50,205 nt of DNA from JBMOLL01 sp049325415 (GCA_049325415.1 JBMOLL010000098.1:1-50205), one strand, 5' to 3'. Numbered from the stretch's first letter, positions 34,186-43,643 are shown. Program-made: numbers and translations. Notes: generated from the letters alone by a model not told the origin.

Positions 34186-34214
34186 GTAGGATAAAAGTAG
34201 GATAAAGGTAGGAA
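34186..34214. repeat. Two 11-bp direct repeats in the upstream region
   Basis: TAGGATAAAAG and TAGGATAAAGG follow each other, then TAGG. On the - strand they read TACCTTTATCC and TACTTTTATCC, each close to a -7 box (TAnnTTTG with A for G). They lie 70-98 bp before the acidic secreted protein gene and may be regulator or promoter sites. Confidence 0.35.
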
Positions 34215-34410
34215 ATTTGCCGGTGGAAAAGGAATTTCATCCGGTCCTGCCTGTCCATGAGTTTATAACGGGCCTGGTAACATTCATAAAATCAATGATT
34301 AAAAACATCCAAACCGGATTTTCTGTGCATAAACGGGAACTCATACAGCCACCGGACGAAATACCCTGCGGCTGGAAGGTGTTTCTTATCCTTTTCCCCG
34401 AACGCTGTTT

Positions 34411-35319
34411 TCAATCCGTTCCGCAGGTGTTTTCGTTTATACTGTAATTCATCAACCGGTCATCCCTGTCAAAGCCCTGGTACATGATCAGCTCCCTGTC
34501 GTTATAAAAATAGAGAGAATAATACTGCAGTACCTCGTTCAGGTAAAACGATTCCCTGGTTTTATTCCCCTTTTCATCGTATTCCATTTTCCACTCTGCA
34601 AGTAACTGCTCCACTGCTTCCGGAGGATCGAAAACGGATTCCTGAGTCTTCCGGATAAGCCTGCCCGCTTCATCGTATTCATAATAAAAATAATTATGAA
34701 ATACAGAGCCTGATGGAAGGAAAACTGATCTGTACTCCTCCATTTCCACCCCCCAGGGTCCTTTGCGGATAATATGCCAGTATACCGGGCCGTCTTTGGA
34801 AACGGTTTTTACCGAATCTGTTATGGGTGAATAGTAGTATTTTATGTACTGGTCGTTTTGCACCACAGAATCCGGCAGGTTGTCGGAATTATAGTACCTG
34901 TATTCAAAGCTGAGGGTGTCGTTTCCCGGACTGAGGGTTAGCCGGGCAGTCCGGAGCGTGTCGCTGTATTCATAAAGGTTGATCGTGGTCAGGGAAGATC
35001 CCTCATACAGGTAAGTACGGATCAGCTGGTTTGCCGGGTTATAATATAGCAGCAATCGTGAGTTTTCGTTACTTTCCATTGTCAGGTTGCCCTGAATATC
35101 ATATTCATAATACGTGGTATGGTTATTCCTCTCATTCCTGATTTTCAGTCCGTTCTGATAGAAATCGTAGTTCCAGGCGATTTTGGTACCGTTTCTGTCG
35201 TAGTCTGTTACCGACTTCTGGCAGATAGCCTCGCCCACAGGATTATCATAAAAGTCACAGCCGCCGGTAATCAAAGCGGAGAACAGGAAAACAAGGTATT
35301 TTTTTAAAAGACTGTACAT
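34411..35319 (-). CDS. YD-repeat-like lipoprotein
   Basis: A 302-aa lipoprotein (signal MYSLLKKYLVFLFSALITGGC, lipobox ITGGC at C21). The body is made of repeated strand pairs such as TYYEYDIQGNLTMESNEN, YYNPANQLIRTYLYEG, FYYEYDEAGRLIRKTQES and MEYDEKGNKTRESFYLN. This is the YD/RHS-type pattern in which a Y-x-Y-D-x-x-G-x-L turn recurs. There is no toxin-like C-terminal domain and no RHS core, so it is not a polymorphic toxin. It is likely a small surface lipoprotein with a beta-sheet fold. Function is unknown, and the gene has its own upstream gap of 172 bp. Confidence 0.72.
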   Translation of the reverse strand: MYSLLKKYLVFLFSALITGGCDFYDNPVGEAICQKSVTDYDRNGTKIAWNYDFYQNGLKIRNERNNHTTYYEYDIQGNLTMESNENSRLLLYYNPANQLIRTYLYEGSSLTTINLYEYSDTLRTARLTLSPGNDTLSFEYRYYNSDNLPDSVVQNDQYIKYYYSPITDSVKTVSKDGPVYWHIIRKGPWGVEMEEYRSVFLPSGSVFHNYFYYEYDEAGRLIRKTQESVFDPPEAVEQLLAEWKMEYDEKGNKTRESFYLNEVLQYYSLYFYNDRELIMYQGFDRDDRLMNYSINENTCGTD

Positions 35320-35437
35320 CCTGGATGGCGGTCAAAGGCTGAGGTCAAGGTATGAAAAAGAAACGAAATGGTAAAGTTGGTTTTGACTCCGGAGCGGAAC
35401 CGGGCACTGAAACCCGGAAGGGATGGAAAAAGGAAAT

Positions 35438-35455
35438 GGCCGGAGTATTCCGGCC
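35438..35455 (-). terminator. Hairpin after the esterase gene
   Basis: Perfect 7-bp arms GGCCGGA and TCCGGCC flank a 4-base loop, 37 bp after the esterase stop. On the - strand it is followed by ATTTCCTTTTTCC, an imperfect T-run, so a terminator is likely. Confidence 0.5.
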
Positions 35456-35491
35456 GAATAAGTTTCTGTTATTCAATGTGAATCCTTGATA

Positions 35492-36424
35492 TCAGGCTAT
35501 TCGCATTCCCAGCTTTTCGTGGATAAACCCGGTGATCTCCTTCATTGCTTCTGTTGCTTCCGGGAACATCGGTGCCAGCAGCGGATAGCAATGCACCATG
35601 CCGGGTCCGGCCCTGAAGATGACCTCCACACCTGCTTCCTTTGCTTTTTTGCTGAAGGCTTCGCCATCGTCAAAGAGCTCATCATCGACTGCCGAGTTGA
35701 TGAGCAACGGAGGGAGGTTCTTCAGCTCGCCATAAAGAGGGGAGAGGAGAGGATCCTTCTTATCCTGTCCGCCGGCATAATGATCGGCAAAAACAAACCA
35801 GGAGTTCAGGGGAGCGGGTGAACGGTGGTTTTTGGTCCGGTATGACTCTCCGCTGCAGCTTAGATCGCTCCATGGTGAAATAGCCACCGCGGCAGCCGGT
35901 TGAGGCATCTTGGCCTCTTTCAGGGCCAGGAGCAGGGCCAGGGTAAGTCCGCCTCCGGCCGATTCACCGGCAATGACTATATTTTCCGGTTTTAACCCGG
36001 CAGACAGGAGGTGTTTCCAGACAGCGACAGAATCTTCTACCGCAGCAGGGAAGGGGTGTTCGGGCGCCAGGCGGTACTCGTAGACAAGGCAGGTCAGGCC
36101 GGTGTTCCGGGCAAATTTGGAAACGATCCCCCGGTGATCATTGCACGACCCGGAGACATATCCTCCCCCGTGAACATAAAGGATCAGTTTCTCAGGATCA
36201 GCGCCTTCGGGGATCAGCCATTCCGAAGGGATGCCGTCTATCAACTCCCTGTTTACCCGGATATCGTCGCCGATCTTTCCAAATCTTTCCGCGCCTCTTT
36301 CACACTGGTCCCTGAAGCCGGTGATGGATGTTGAACTGTCAAAAACAGGTTTCCTTAGTTTGCCCGTCAGCAGGTGGCGGTTTCGCATCATAAAGGAAAA
36401 CATGCGGGCTTTTATGCTGGTCAT
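35492..36424 (-). CDS. HSL-type (family IV) esterase/lipase
   Basis: A 310-aa alpha/beta hydrolase. The oxyanion-hole motif HGGGYVSGS (85-93), the nucleophile elbow GESAGG (153-158, S155), an acid near INSAVDDELFDDGE and the histidine in AGPGMVHCYPLL define the hormone-sensitive-lipase group. It probably cleaves short-chain esters, for instance acetyl groups from sugars or xenobiotics. There is no signal peptide, so it should be cytoplasmic. It is the last gene of the kinase-Crp-esterase run, 57 bp behind the Crp-like gene. Confidence 0.9.
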   Translation of the reverse strand: MTSIKARMFSFMMRNRHLLTGKLRKPVFDSSTSITGFRDQCERGAERFGKIGDDIRVNRELIDGIPSEWLIPEGADPEKLILYVHGGGYVSGSCNDHRGIVSKFARNTGLTCLVYEYRLAPEHPFPAAVEDSVAVWKHLLSAGLKPENIVIAGESAGGGLTLALLLALKEAKMPQPAAAVAISPWSDLSCSGESYRTKNHRSPAPLNSWFVFADHYAGGQDKKDPLLSPLYGELKNLPPLLINSAVDDELFDDGEAFSKKAKEAGVEVIFRAGPGMVHCYPLLAPMFPEATEAMKEITGFIHEKLGMRIA

Positions 36425-36481
36425 TTCTTTGGTTTTTGCTTATTTGAGGTGCAAAGCTGGCAAAAAAGATCCGCAAAAAAA

Positions 36482-37090
36482 TTAACCCGGGTTAATTCCG
36501 GATATTTTTTGTTTTTTTCTGATCCGGCTCAGCGACTGAGGGGCGATCCCCAGGAAGCCTGAAAGGTGTTTCAGGGGGATTTTTGCCACCAGCTCCGGGT
36601 ATTTCTCCTTCAGGCGAAGGTACCTGCTTTCAACGGATTCGGTCACCATCTCCAGGAGCAGTTCTTCCATTTTCGACTGAACCTCGTGAAGGAAATTCCG
36701 GGTAAAAGTTTCCCAGGCCTTTATAGCCAGGAGTTTGTTGGAATCGTCAAGGCTGATCTGCCAGACCACTGTCTTTTCCAGGGCCTGAATATTTTCCGTT
36801 GCCGGGAGGCGGTTCCGGAAACTGTCCTTCGAGGTGAAGCAGTAAGGGGCCGCGGTGAAAAAACGGGTGAGTTCTTCCCCGTCCCTGTGGATGTAAAAAC
36901 GGACAAGACCCTGTTCCAGGAACCAGAAATACCGGCAGATGCTGCCTTCAGTGAGGATCATTTCATTTCTGGCGTATTCCCGCCTTGAAAAATGTTCCCG
37001 GATTATTTCCCATTCCTTGTCAGAAACCCGGGTATAGTTTTCCATGTAGGATCTGAAAGCTTTCACTGTTAATGTCTGATTGCCAGGCAT
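36482..37090 (-). CDS. Crp/Fnr-family transcription regulator
   Basis: A 202-aa regulator. The N-terminal cNMP-binding beta-roll (about 15-110, with ARNEMILTEGSICRYFWFLEQGLVRFYIHRDGEELTRFF) is followed by a dimerisation helix and a short C-terminal helix-turn-helix (about 168-195, IPLKHLSGFLGIAPQSLSRIRK). There are no N-terminal cysteines for an Fe-S cluster. The typical cAMP-contact motif RGEISAR-like is not seen, so the ligand is uncertain. Such regulators are common in Bacteroidota next to small enzymes they control. It is 22 bp behind the PAS histidine kinase, so sensor, regulator and esterase are probably one transcript. Confidence 0.87.
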   Translation of the reverse strand: MPGNQTLTVKAFRSYMENYTRVSDKEWEIIREHFSRREYARNEMILTEGSICRYFWFLEQGLVRFYIHRDGEELTRFFTAAPYCFTSKDSFRNRLPATENIQALEKTVVWQISLDDSNKLLAIKAWETFTRNFLHEVQSKMEELLLEMVTESVESRYLRLKEKYPELVAKIPLKHLSGFLGIAPQSLSRIRKKQKISGINPG

Positions 37091-37112
37091 CCGAAAGACG
37101 GCCCCTGTTGGT

Positions 37113-38633
37113 TCATAATTCCTTCACCTGTTCCTTTATTACAGGGAGATCGAAGCTGAAATCCGAACCCTTTCCGGGAGTGCTCTCCGCCCAGAGCTTC
37201 CCACCATGCATTTGAATAAAATCCCTGCAGAGCGTCAGCCCGAAACTTGTTCCTTCTTCTCTTGATGTTCCCGGTTCGGATTTTAGCTTTCCCGACCAGA
37301 GATTATTCAGCCTGTAATCATCCATACCGATCCCTGTGTCTGAAACCGTTACCCGAATGAATCCTTCCCCTGGTTCGAGGTGGATAGAAATCGTATCCCC
37401 GGGTCTGCAGAATTTGATGGCATTGGAGATCAGGTTTCTCATCACGGCTTTGATCATGTTCGGAACGGCAGGAACAGCGAAGGCCCCTTTTTCAGGAACA
37501 AGGATCTTAACATTTTTTGCCCTGGCGGATTCAGTGACGCTTTCGATCGTTCTGGAAATCAGGTCGTAGAGATCAGTATTCTCCGGCTGGAAAACAAAAT
37601 TATCCGACTGGGATTTCGACCAGAACAGAAGTTCTTCCAGCAGGATATAGGTATTCTGGACCACCCCGCTGATAATATCGACCTTAGGGATCAGTTCGGT
37701 ATAGTTTTTTTCCATTATCTGGTCCCTGAGAATCTCGGTAAAACCGATCAGGGAATTGAAGGGATTACGCAGGTCGTGCGCCAGGATCCTTACCAGCAGG
37801 TTTTTTTCCTCAATGAGTTGCAGGAGTTGTTTTTCCTTTTCCATCTTTTCGGTCAGATCGGTATGGGTACCGATCATCCTGAGCGACTCTCCCTTGCTGT
37901 TCCAGGCAACCACTTTACCCCGGTCGAGAATCCATTTATAGCTTCCGTCCTTACAGAACATGCGGTAAATAATCGAATATTGCGGGATCTCGTTCCGGCT
38001 TGTTTTACCCAGTTCATCCAGGCAGCGGGGCAGATCCTCCGGGTGAACCCTGCTGCTCCATTCCTCATACGCAGGCTGAATCTCATGATCCTCATACCCC
38101 AGCATCGCCTTCCAACGGGGGGAGAAATATACCTCACCGGTCTTTATACTCCAGTCCCAGACCCCGTCATCGGCTCCTTCCAGGGCAAATTTCCAGCGTT
38201 CCTCACTTTCCTTAAGCCGGTTTTCATTTTCCAGCCGGCTGGTGATATCGGAGAATACCGCTATGTTATAGAATTCTGACCTGAACTCAATCAGGGAATC
38301 CCTTACATCGGAATAAAATACAGACCCGTCCTTTCGGATACAGGGTACATTTTTAATAATTTTTGGCACCGATGACACCTTCTCAAATTCCTTTCCTGCC
38401 ATTTCGAGAAAATCATCAGGATGAAGCTGTGAGTAATGAAGATCAGGGATTTCCTGTTGTTCATAACTGAAGAGCCGGCAAAAGTAGCTGTTGGCATAGA
38501 GGAGGAAACCACTTTTATGATCTGCAATGATTATTCCTTCCCCGAGATTTTCGAAAACATAAGGCAACAGTTCAACAGGATACTTCCTGTCAGGACTCTT
38601 TCCTTCAACTGACTTCAGTTTTGCTGATGACAT
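37113..38633 (-). CDS. PAS-domain histidine kinase, soluble
   Basis: A 506-aa kinase without membrane segments. It has PAS 1 (about 22-135, with FENLGEGIIIADHKSGFLLY), PAS 2 (about 145-265, with ERWKFALEGADDGVWDWS and GSYKWILDRGK), a HisKA-like helix pair with phospho-acceptor H286 in RILAHDLRNPFNSLIGF, and a HATPase domain (about 390-500, with NLISNAIKF, VSDTGIGMDD and SFGLTLCRDFIQMHGG). No receiver domain or response regulator gene is adjacent; the next gene is a Crp-like regulator. PAS 2 is strikingly close to PAS 1 of the hybrid kinase at 3139-6018, so the two sensors may detect a similar signal. Confidence 0.9.
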   Translation of the reverse strand: MSSAKLKSVEGKSPDRKYPVELLPYVFENLGEGIIIADHKSGFLLYANSYFCRLFSYEQQEIPDLHYSQLHPDDFLEMAGKEFEKVSSVPKIIKNVPCIRKDGSVFYSDVRDSLIEFRSEFYNIAVFSDITSRLENENRLKESEERWKFALEGADDGVWDWSIKTGEVYFSPRWKAMLGYEDHEIQPAYEEWSSRVHPEDLPRCLDELGKTSRNEIPQYSIIYRMFCKDGSYKWILDRGKVVAWNSKGESLRMIGTHTDLTEKMEKEKQLLQLIEEKNLLVRILAHDLRNPFNSLIGFTEILRDQIMEKNYTELIPKVDIISGVVQNTYILLEELLFWSKSQSDNFVFQPENTDLYDLISRTIESVTESARAKNVKILVPEKGAFAVPAVPNMIKAVMRNLISNAIKFCRPGDTISIHLEPGEGFIRVTVSDTGIGMDDYRLNNLWSGKLKSEPGTSREEGTSFGLTLCRDFIQMHGGKLWAESTPGKGSDFSFDLPVIKEQVKEL

Positions 38634-38972
38634 GGTTTGTTATAGGTCTGTTTTTTGCAACTCCCGGAATTCTATGCGTTCCGAACATTTTTTCCGGCAA
38701 GCAACGAAATAGTCGCCTGCAATCATAGCCAATCAAACCTGAAACAAAGATTTCCGGAATAACAGAAACACTGTCTGTTCAGTAAGCTCTGCTTTATCCT
38801 GGCCCCCCACCTGGCCTGTGATCTGAATGCCAAATTATACAGGATCATTGGAATTAGCAAATGAAAATCCACGGAATTTCTTCAGCCGGATTTTCACGTA
38901 CTGATAAAAACCTCATTAGACCTTTAAAATCGCGGGAAACTGAAACAGTTTTTTTTCATCGCGGGGAAAATT
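38634..38972. other. Gap of 339 bp between kinase and GH43 genes
   Basis: No gene is supported. The only structure is near the GH43 end: a short hairpin AAACTG/CAGTTT (38937-38942 and 38946-38951) followed on the + strand by a T-run. It is flanked by the near-direct repeat ATCGCGGGAAA (38929-38939) and ATCGCGGGGAAAA (38958-38970). The promoter of the kinase operon must lie in the left part, but no exact box is seen. Confidence 0.5.
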
Positions 38973-40562
38973 TCACGAACGATCTTCCCTGTACACGAAG
39001 TATTCAAAATCGGCTGCTTTTCTGTTTCCTGACAGGTCCTGGCAGCATAAACCGACAAAGGAACCGGTGAAATGGGCGTCTCCTCCCCCGGCACCGTATT
39101 CGTCGGAAAGGGTGCTGTAATCGTATATGGGACCTATCTGCTGCCAGTTCTTTCCATCGGAAGAATGAAAGAATCGGAGTTTATCATAATGTACCTCTGC
39201 CCTGAAGAAGTAATTCCCTGTGTCGGCAATGGCGATTTTTTCATCCAGCAGAAATTCCGTGTTACCTTCCTTCGAGGAAACGACATCGATACAACGTCCT
39301 TTCCCTACCTCGAAGGTCATATAGAGATAATAAAAGTTCTGGTTGTCATAGAGGCAGATCAGCCCGGCCATCTGTTGAAAATTCTCAGGCCGGAAATCCA
39401 TACAGGTCTCGGCAGTATAGAAAAACGACTGCTGGCGTCTGGCAAGAAGCGCCTGGCGGTGATGTGAGTTGAGCGATTCTCCCCCCCTGATCCTCAGAAA
39501 CCCGGGTCTTTCTGTCAAGGAAAAGGTTCCCGGAGCGGGTTTTATCCTCAGGGACTGGAAGTGTATGTTGAGCTCAGGACCATCGAAGTCATCCTTCTCC
39601 GGTTCCTCTGCCCACCGGTGTTCGGGCAGCCCCGGGGCAGGCACTTCGACCTGTGGTTCATGGCCTCCGCCTTCCAGCCTGATCCACCCGTCGTCGGTCC
39701 ATCTCATTTTCTGAATCGCGGTTTCCCTGCCCATCGTACATCTACCTCTTGACGGGATATGCCGGCCACACAGGTGAGCCATGTACCACTGGCCGTCCTG
39801 TGTTTCAACCAGCGAGGCATGACCGGCACGCTGTAGAAGAAGCTCCGGATTGTAATAGGAGGTGAGCACGGGATTCTCCGGATCCGTTTCATACGGTCCG
39901 GTGAGCTTTTCCGAACGCGCCATGGTCACGGAATGGCGCAAAACCGTCCCGCCTTCGGCTGTCAGCAGGTAATAATAGTCTCCTCTCCTGTACAGGTGCG
40001 GACCTTCCACCAGGCCGATCTCAGTTCCCCGGTAAATATTGGTGACAGGACCAATCAGTTTCTTTTCCTTCACCGAATATTCCTGAAGGACAATGCCGCC
40101 GAAGGGATGCTTTCCTTTCCGGTGGTCCCAGAGCATGTTCACGAGCCATTTCCGGCCGTCGTTGTCATGGAAAAGGGAAGGGTCAAAGCCTGAACTGTTC
40201 AGGTAAACCGGGTCCGACCATTCCCCTGTAATCTCCCTGGCGGTAACCAGGTAGTTGTGGGCATCCTTGAATTCGCCGCGGAAGGTTTTCACATCGGTGT
40301 AAATGAGGTAATAGGTCCCGTTGTCGTAGCTGAGGCAGGGCGCCCATACGCCGCAGGAATTGGGATTACCCGCCATATTTAACTGGGAGGTCCGGTTCAA
40401 TGGCCGGGTGATCAGTTTCCAGTTTACCAGGTCGCGGGAATGGTGGATCTGCACCCCGGGGAACCATTCAAAGGTCGAGGTAGCAATGTAATAGTCATTT
40501 TCCACCCGCAGAATGGACGGATCGGGGTTAAATCCCGGTAATATGGGGTTAATGATCTTCAT
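38973..40562 (-). CDS. GH43 glycosidase with C-terminal beta-sandwich domain
   Basis: A 529-aa family 43 glycoside hydrolase, probably a beta-xylosidase or alpha-L-arabinofuranosidase. The five-bladed propeller (about 1-310) has the catalytic triad D14 (PGFNPDPSILRV), D127 (SSGFDPSLF) and E186 (GLVEGPHLYRRG). The C-terminal 200 residues form the concanavalin-like beta-sandwich found in xylosidase-type GH43 enzymes. There is no signal peptide, so it should act in the cytoplasm on imported oligosaccharides. No transporter or other hemicellulase is adjacent; the neighbours are regulators on both sides. Confidence 0.93.
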   Translation of the reverse strand: MKIINPILPGFNPDPSILRVENDYYIATSTFEWFPGVQIHHSRDLVNWKLITRPLNRTSQLNMAGNPNSCGVWAPCLSYDNGTYYLIYTDVKTFRGEFKDAHNYLVTAREITGEWSDPVYLNSSGFDPSLFHDNDGRKWLVNMLWDHRKGKHPFGGIVLQEYSVKEKKLIGPVTNIYRGTEIGLVEGPHLYRRGDYYYLLTAEGGTVLRHSVTMARSEKLTGPYETDPENPVLTSYYNPELLLQRAGHASLVETQDGQWYMAHLCGRHIPSRGRCTMGRETAIQKMRWTDDGWIRLEGGGHEPQVEVPAPGLPEHRWAEEPEKDDFDGPELNIHFQSLRIKPAPGTFSLTERPGFLRIRGGESLNSHHRQALLARRQQSFFYTAETCMDFRPENFQQMAGLICLYDNQNFYYLYMTFEVGKGRCIDVVSSKEGNTEFLLDEKIAIADTGNYFFRAEVHYDKLRFFHSSDGKNWQQIGPIYDYSTLSDEYGAGGGDAHFTGSFVGLCCQDLSGNRKAADFEYFVYREDRS

Positions 40563-40885
40563 AATTAGTGCTTTAGAAATATAGTTTCATGGCGGAAATT
40601 ACGAAGGATTGGGGGAAATGTCAAATGGACTAATCTCAGAATTGTAACTTTGAACCGTAACTGGTCCTCTTGCCTTTTTATCCCAAATGAATTACCTTAA
40701 TTTGATCCTTCCTGTAGTTATGGAATGACCCGAAGTAATATCTTTGAAATATTCATGCCCGAATCTGATAAATGATTGCAAATTGTGCTATTACAGAATA
40801 CAGGAAGCAGTGAGTCACAGGAGGGGAGTGAAGATACTAATCTGCCGGCGCGTTCAATTGAGTTCTGAAACAAATTTATTCATTT
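40563..40885. promoter_or_regulatory. Divergent upstream region of GH43 and LytTR genes
   Basis: A 323-bp gap without a gene. TATCTTTG at 40739-40746 is an exact -7 box on the + strand, 140 bp before the LytTR ATG; no TTTG is at the -33 spacing. Base composition shifts to clearly AT-rich from here on. Confidence 0.4.
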
Positions 40886-41704
40886 ATGTTAAAGATCAAT
40901 TATTTAAAGCTGTTTTTAATATTTGTCACAGCATTTATTCCAACTATTTTAAACCGTACAGAGCTCATTGATAAAATAGTTTCTTTCAATCACAGATTTT
41001 ATCTGGATTTGTTCATGGCAATGGTAACAGCTGTCATACTTTGGGAACTTAACAGGATTATCAATCTCTATCTGAATAAGAAATCACCACTCGAAAGGAA
41101 TATTTTCAAAAGACTGATCTACCAGGTACTGTTGAGCATGCCGGTTTCAATATCCATAGTCTATGTTTTATATTTCTTCTACAGCACTTACATTGTTGGT
41201 ATTCCTTTGTCAGATATGATTGCTCCAAATGGTGATTTGCTGGTTATCATTCTGGACATACTTTTAATCAATGTTTATTATATAGGATCTACTTTCTTAA
41301 ACAATTGGAAAAACACAAACAGTAAACTCGAGGAATTCCAAAAAGATAAAGAAAATAAATCAGCCGGAAATTTCCTTATCGTTCATTCCGGATCAAATGC
41401 TGTTACCATTTATTTTGATGAGGTTGCTGAAATATTTATAGAATCAGGGAGTGTCTTCCTTTTGCTTTTCAATAACCGGCAATACTTGTTAAGCGAGAAT
41501 CTTAATTATTATTCCGCTTTGTTACCTGAAACGGCATTTTTCAGAATTAACAGGCAACTGATTTGTCACCGCAAGAATATCTCGTCCTACAGATACATTG
41601 AAAACGGTAAACTGGAGGTCCGGGTAATAACCGGTAAACAAGGTCCTGTTGTAAGCCAGAAAAGTTCTTCAAAGTTCAGGAAATGGTATAAGGGAACATT
41701 CTGA
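40886..41704 (+). CDS. Membrane-bound LytTR-domain regulator
   Basis: A 272-aa protein with four predicted membrane segments (about 6-22, 38-57, 77-104 and 118-140). A short charged linker (KLEEFQKDKENKSAG) follows, then a C-terminal LytTR DNA-binding domain (about 168-270, FLIVHSGSNAVTIYFDEVAEIFI to SSSKFRKWYKGTF, with FFRINRQLICHRKNISSY). It is not a phosphorelay regulator because no receiver domain is present. Membrane-bound LytTR proteins of this type usually control a nearby gene; the amidohydrolase 133 bp downstream is the obvious candidate. Codon use is AT-rich compared with most of the window. Confidence 0.88.
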   Translation: MLKINYLKLFLIFVTAFIPTILNRTELIDKIVSFNHRFYLDLFMAMVTAVILWELNRIINLYLNKKSPLERNIFKRLIYQVLLSMPVSISIVYVLYFFYSTYIVGIPLSDMIAPNGDLLVIILDILLINVYYIGSTFLNNWKNTNSKLEEFQKDKENKSAGNFLIVHSGSNAVTIYFDEVAEIFIESGSVFLLLFNNRQYLLSENLNYYSALLPETAFFRINRQLICHRKNISSYRYIENGKLEVRVITGKQGPVVSQKSSSKFRKWYKGTF

Positions 41705-41837
41705 ATTCTATACTTCAGCCCCGAACATATATACTTCAACTGATTTTTTCCTGATTTTCAAAGTCTGTTAAGAAAACTGATTCATCTTTGGGCCAAACAA
41801 TATCCGGATACAGCAATCACTTTATAACTGGTGAATT

Positions 41838-43643
41838 ATGAGAAAGTTTTTTTGGAATGTGATGCTACTGTCAGTAATGTCAGTGTTTAGTATTTGTAAC
41901 ATTTCTGCTCAGGAGGAAGAACGGACGACCGTCTTTAGGAATGTGAGCTTAATCCCTATGACAAAGGATACTCTCATTAAAAATCAAACTGTTGTGGTTA
42001 AAGGGATCTATATTTCAGCTATTGGCAATAATGATACCATGGCCATACCATCCGGCGCATCAGTTATTGATGGTGAAGGCAGATACCTGATGCCGGGTCT
42101 TGCGGATATGCATGTACATTACCTTTCGGATTACAGTGAGCAGACATTTTTTAATCTGTTCTTAAAAAATGGAGTAACTACGATCCGGGCTTTTCAAAGT
42201 TTTCCCAATGATTCTGTCCTTGATTGGAATGAGAAAATAAAGAATAACAAATTATTGGGCCCCAACATGTTTACCTGCGGTTTATTTTTTAATGACCCGG
42301 TTATACCTGCCGATGAAATAATTACCGCGAAAAGGAATTATGATTTTGTAAAACTATACAGCGGGCTTACGAAAAGCGAGTTTAATACGATCATGCGGGT
42401 AGCAAAAAAGGAACAGGTCTATACCATCGGGCATATTCCCTTTTTGGTCGGCTTAGACGGTGTATGCAGGGCAAGAATGGATGAAATCGCTCATATCACT
42501 GAACTGGATTTTGATCTTGTACACTATCCGAAACTTAACCTCCTTAAAAATTCGCTGTTCGCTATCGTATATAACAATTGGGTTAAGGATTTTTATTCAT
42601 GCGATGATAAAGAGGCATATCTGAGTAAAACAGATAAAAAACTTGATGAAATTGTCGCAAAAGTTAAGAATTCAGGAATGGCCGTTAATACAACTCTTGT
42701 TGTGACAAAAATCATTAATGAACAATTGTATGACAAAGAGGAGTTTCTGAAGCGGCCAGAACTTCCCTATATGCTAAAAGGTTTTATGCCTGATTATCTT
42801 GCCGGGGAAAACACTTATCAGAAAACAATGAGCTATTTGATGGCCAAAAATATAAAGTTGGTAAACGGGGATGATGGAAGGAGATTTTTTGATACTTATC
42901 TGAACGTAAACAGGATCTTAACAAAAAGGCTCCATGATGCCGGGATCCTTCTGTTATTGGGAACAGATGCACCGGCCATTGTTGTGGCCGTTGTACCGGG
43001 ATACTCGGTACATGAAGAGTTGAAAATTCTTACTGAGTGCGGGTTAACCCCTTATGAGGCAATTCAAACAGGAACGCAGAACGCGGGAATTGCATCCATG
43101 TTAATGACAGGTGTCAATGTTATCGGTACTATTGAAGTGAATAAGCAGGCAGACCTTATTCTGACGAAAAATAATCCATTGCTTGACGTGGCGAATATCA
43201 AAGATATGGATGGTGTTATGTTGCGTGGGAACTGGTTCTCAAAGGAGATGCTGGATTCCCTCGAAATATCCGTTAAAACCAATCTGGCTGATGCACTTCT
43301 TTCTGTGACCTTGAATAATAACAGTGCTGAAGCTATTGAAAAGAAATATAAGGAGATAAAGGCTGATTCCCTGGAATTATACTGTTTCTTGCCTGATCCG
43401 CTGAATGATCTGGGCTATAAGCTTATTCACCAGGGACGGTACAAAGAAGCCATTGCGGTCTTCAAAATCCTGGTACTTGAATTTCCGGATAACTGGATGT
43501 GGCTGGACAGCCTTGGAGAGGCATATATGAAAGACGGAAACAAAGAATCAGCAATAGAATATTACACGAAATCTGTAAATTTAAATCCCCAAAGTACCTC
43601 GGGAAAGTCAGCACTCAGAAAGCTTGGTATTCGTAGTTTCTAA
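41838..43643 (+). CDS. Secreted amidohydrolase with C-terminal TPR domain
   Basis: A 601-aa exported protein with a signal peptide ending near ICNISAQ (residue 25). The amidohydrolase (imidazolonepropionase-like) domain has the metal-binding GLADMHVHYL (H92 and H94), further histidines in TIGHIPF and EIAHITEL, and LGTDAPA with D377, so the di-metal site looks intact. It could hydrolyse amides, lactones or dipeptides outside the cytoplasm. The last 80 residues form one to two TPR units (YKEAIAVFKILVLEFPDNW and KESAIEYYTKSVNLNPQ). It lies 133 bp behind the LytTR regulator and shares its AT-rich composition, which suggests they arrived together. Confidence 0.87.
   Translation: MRKFFWNVMLLSVMSVFSICNISAQEEERTTVFRNVSLIPMTKDTLIKNQTVVVKGIYISAIGNNDTMAIPSGASVIDGEGRYLMPGLADMHVHYLSDYSEQTFFNLFLKNGVTTIRAFQSFPNDSVLDWNEKIKNNKLLGPNMFTCGLFFNDPVIPADEIITAKRNYDFVKLYSGLTKSEFNTIMRVAKKEQVYTIGHIPFLVGLDGVCRARMDEIAHITELDFDLVHYPKLNLLKNSLFAIVYNNWVKDFYSCDDKEAYLSKTDKKLDEIVAKVKNSGMAVNTTLVVTKIINEQLYDKEEFLKRPELPYMLKGFMPDYLAGENTYQKTMSYLMAKNIKLVNGDDGRRFFDTYLNVNRILTKRLHDAGILLLLGTDAPAIVVAVVPGYSVHEELKILTECGLTPYEAIQTGTQNAGIASMLMTGVNVIGTIEVNKQADLILTKNNPLLDVANIKDMDGVMLRGNWFSKEMLDSLEISVKTNLADALLSVTLNNNSAEAIEKKYKEIKADSLELYCFLPDPLNDLGYKLIHQGRYKEAIAVFKILVLEFPDNWMWLDSLGEAYMKDGNKESAIEYYTKSVNLNPQSTSGKSALRKLGIRSF

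Noticed and set aside
34411..35319. RHS-type polymorphic toxin
   Set aside because: Only a handful of YD-like turns are present, with no RHS core motif, no variable C-terminal toxin and no immunity gene beside it.
36482..37090. Oxygen-sensing FNR
   Set aside because: The N-terminal cysteine cluster needed for an Fe-S centre is missing.
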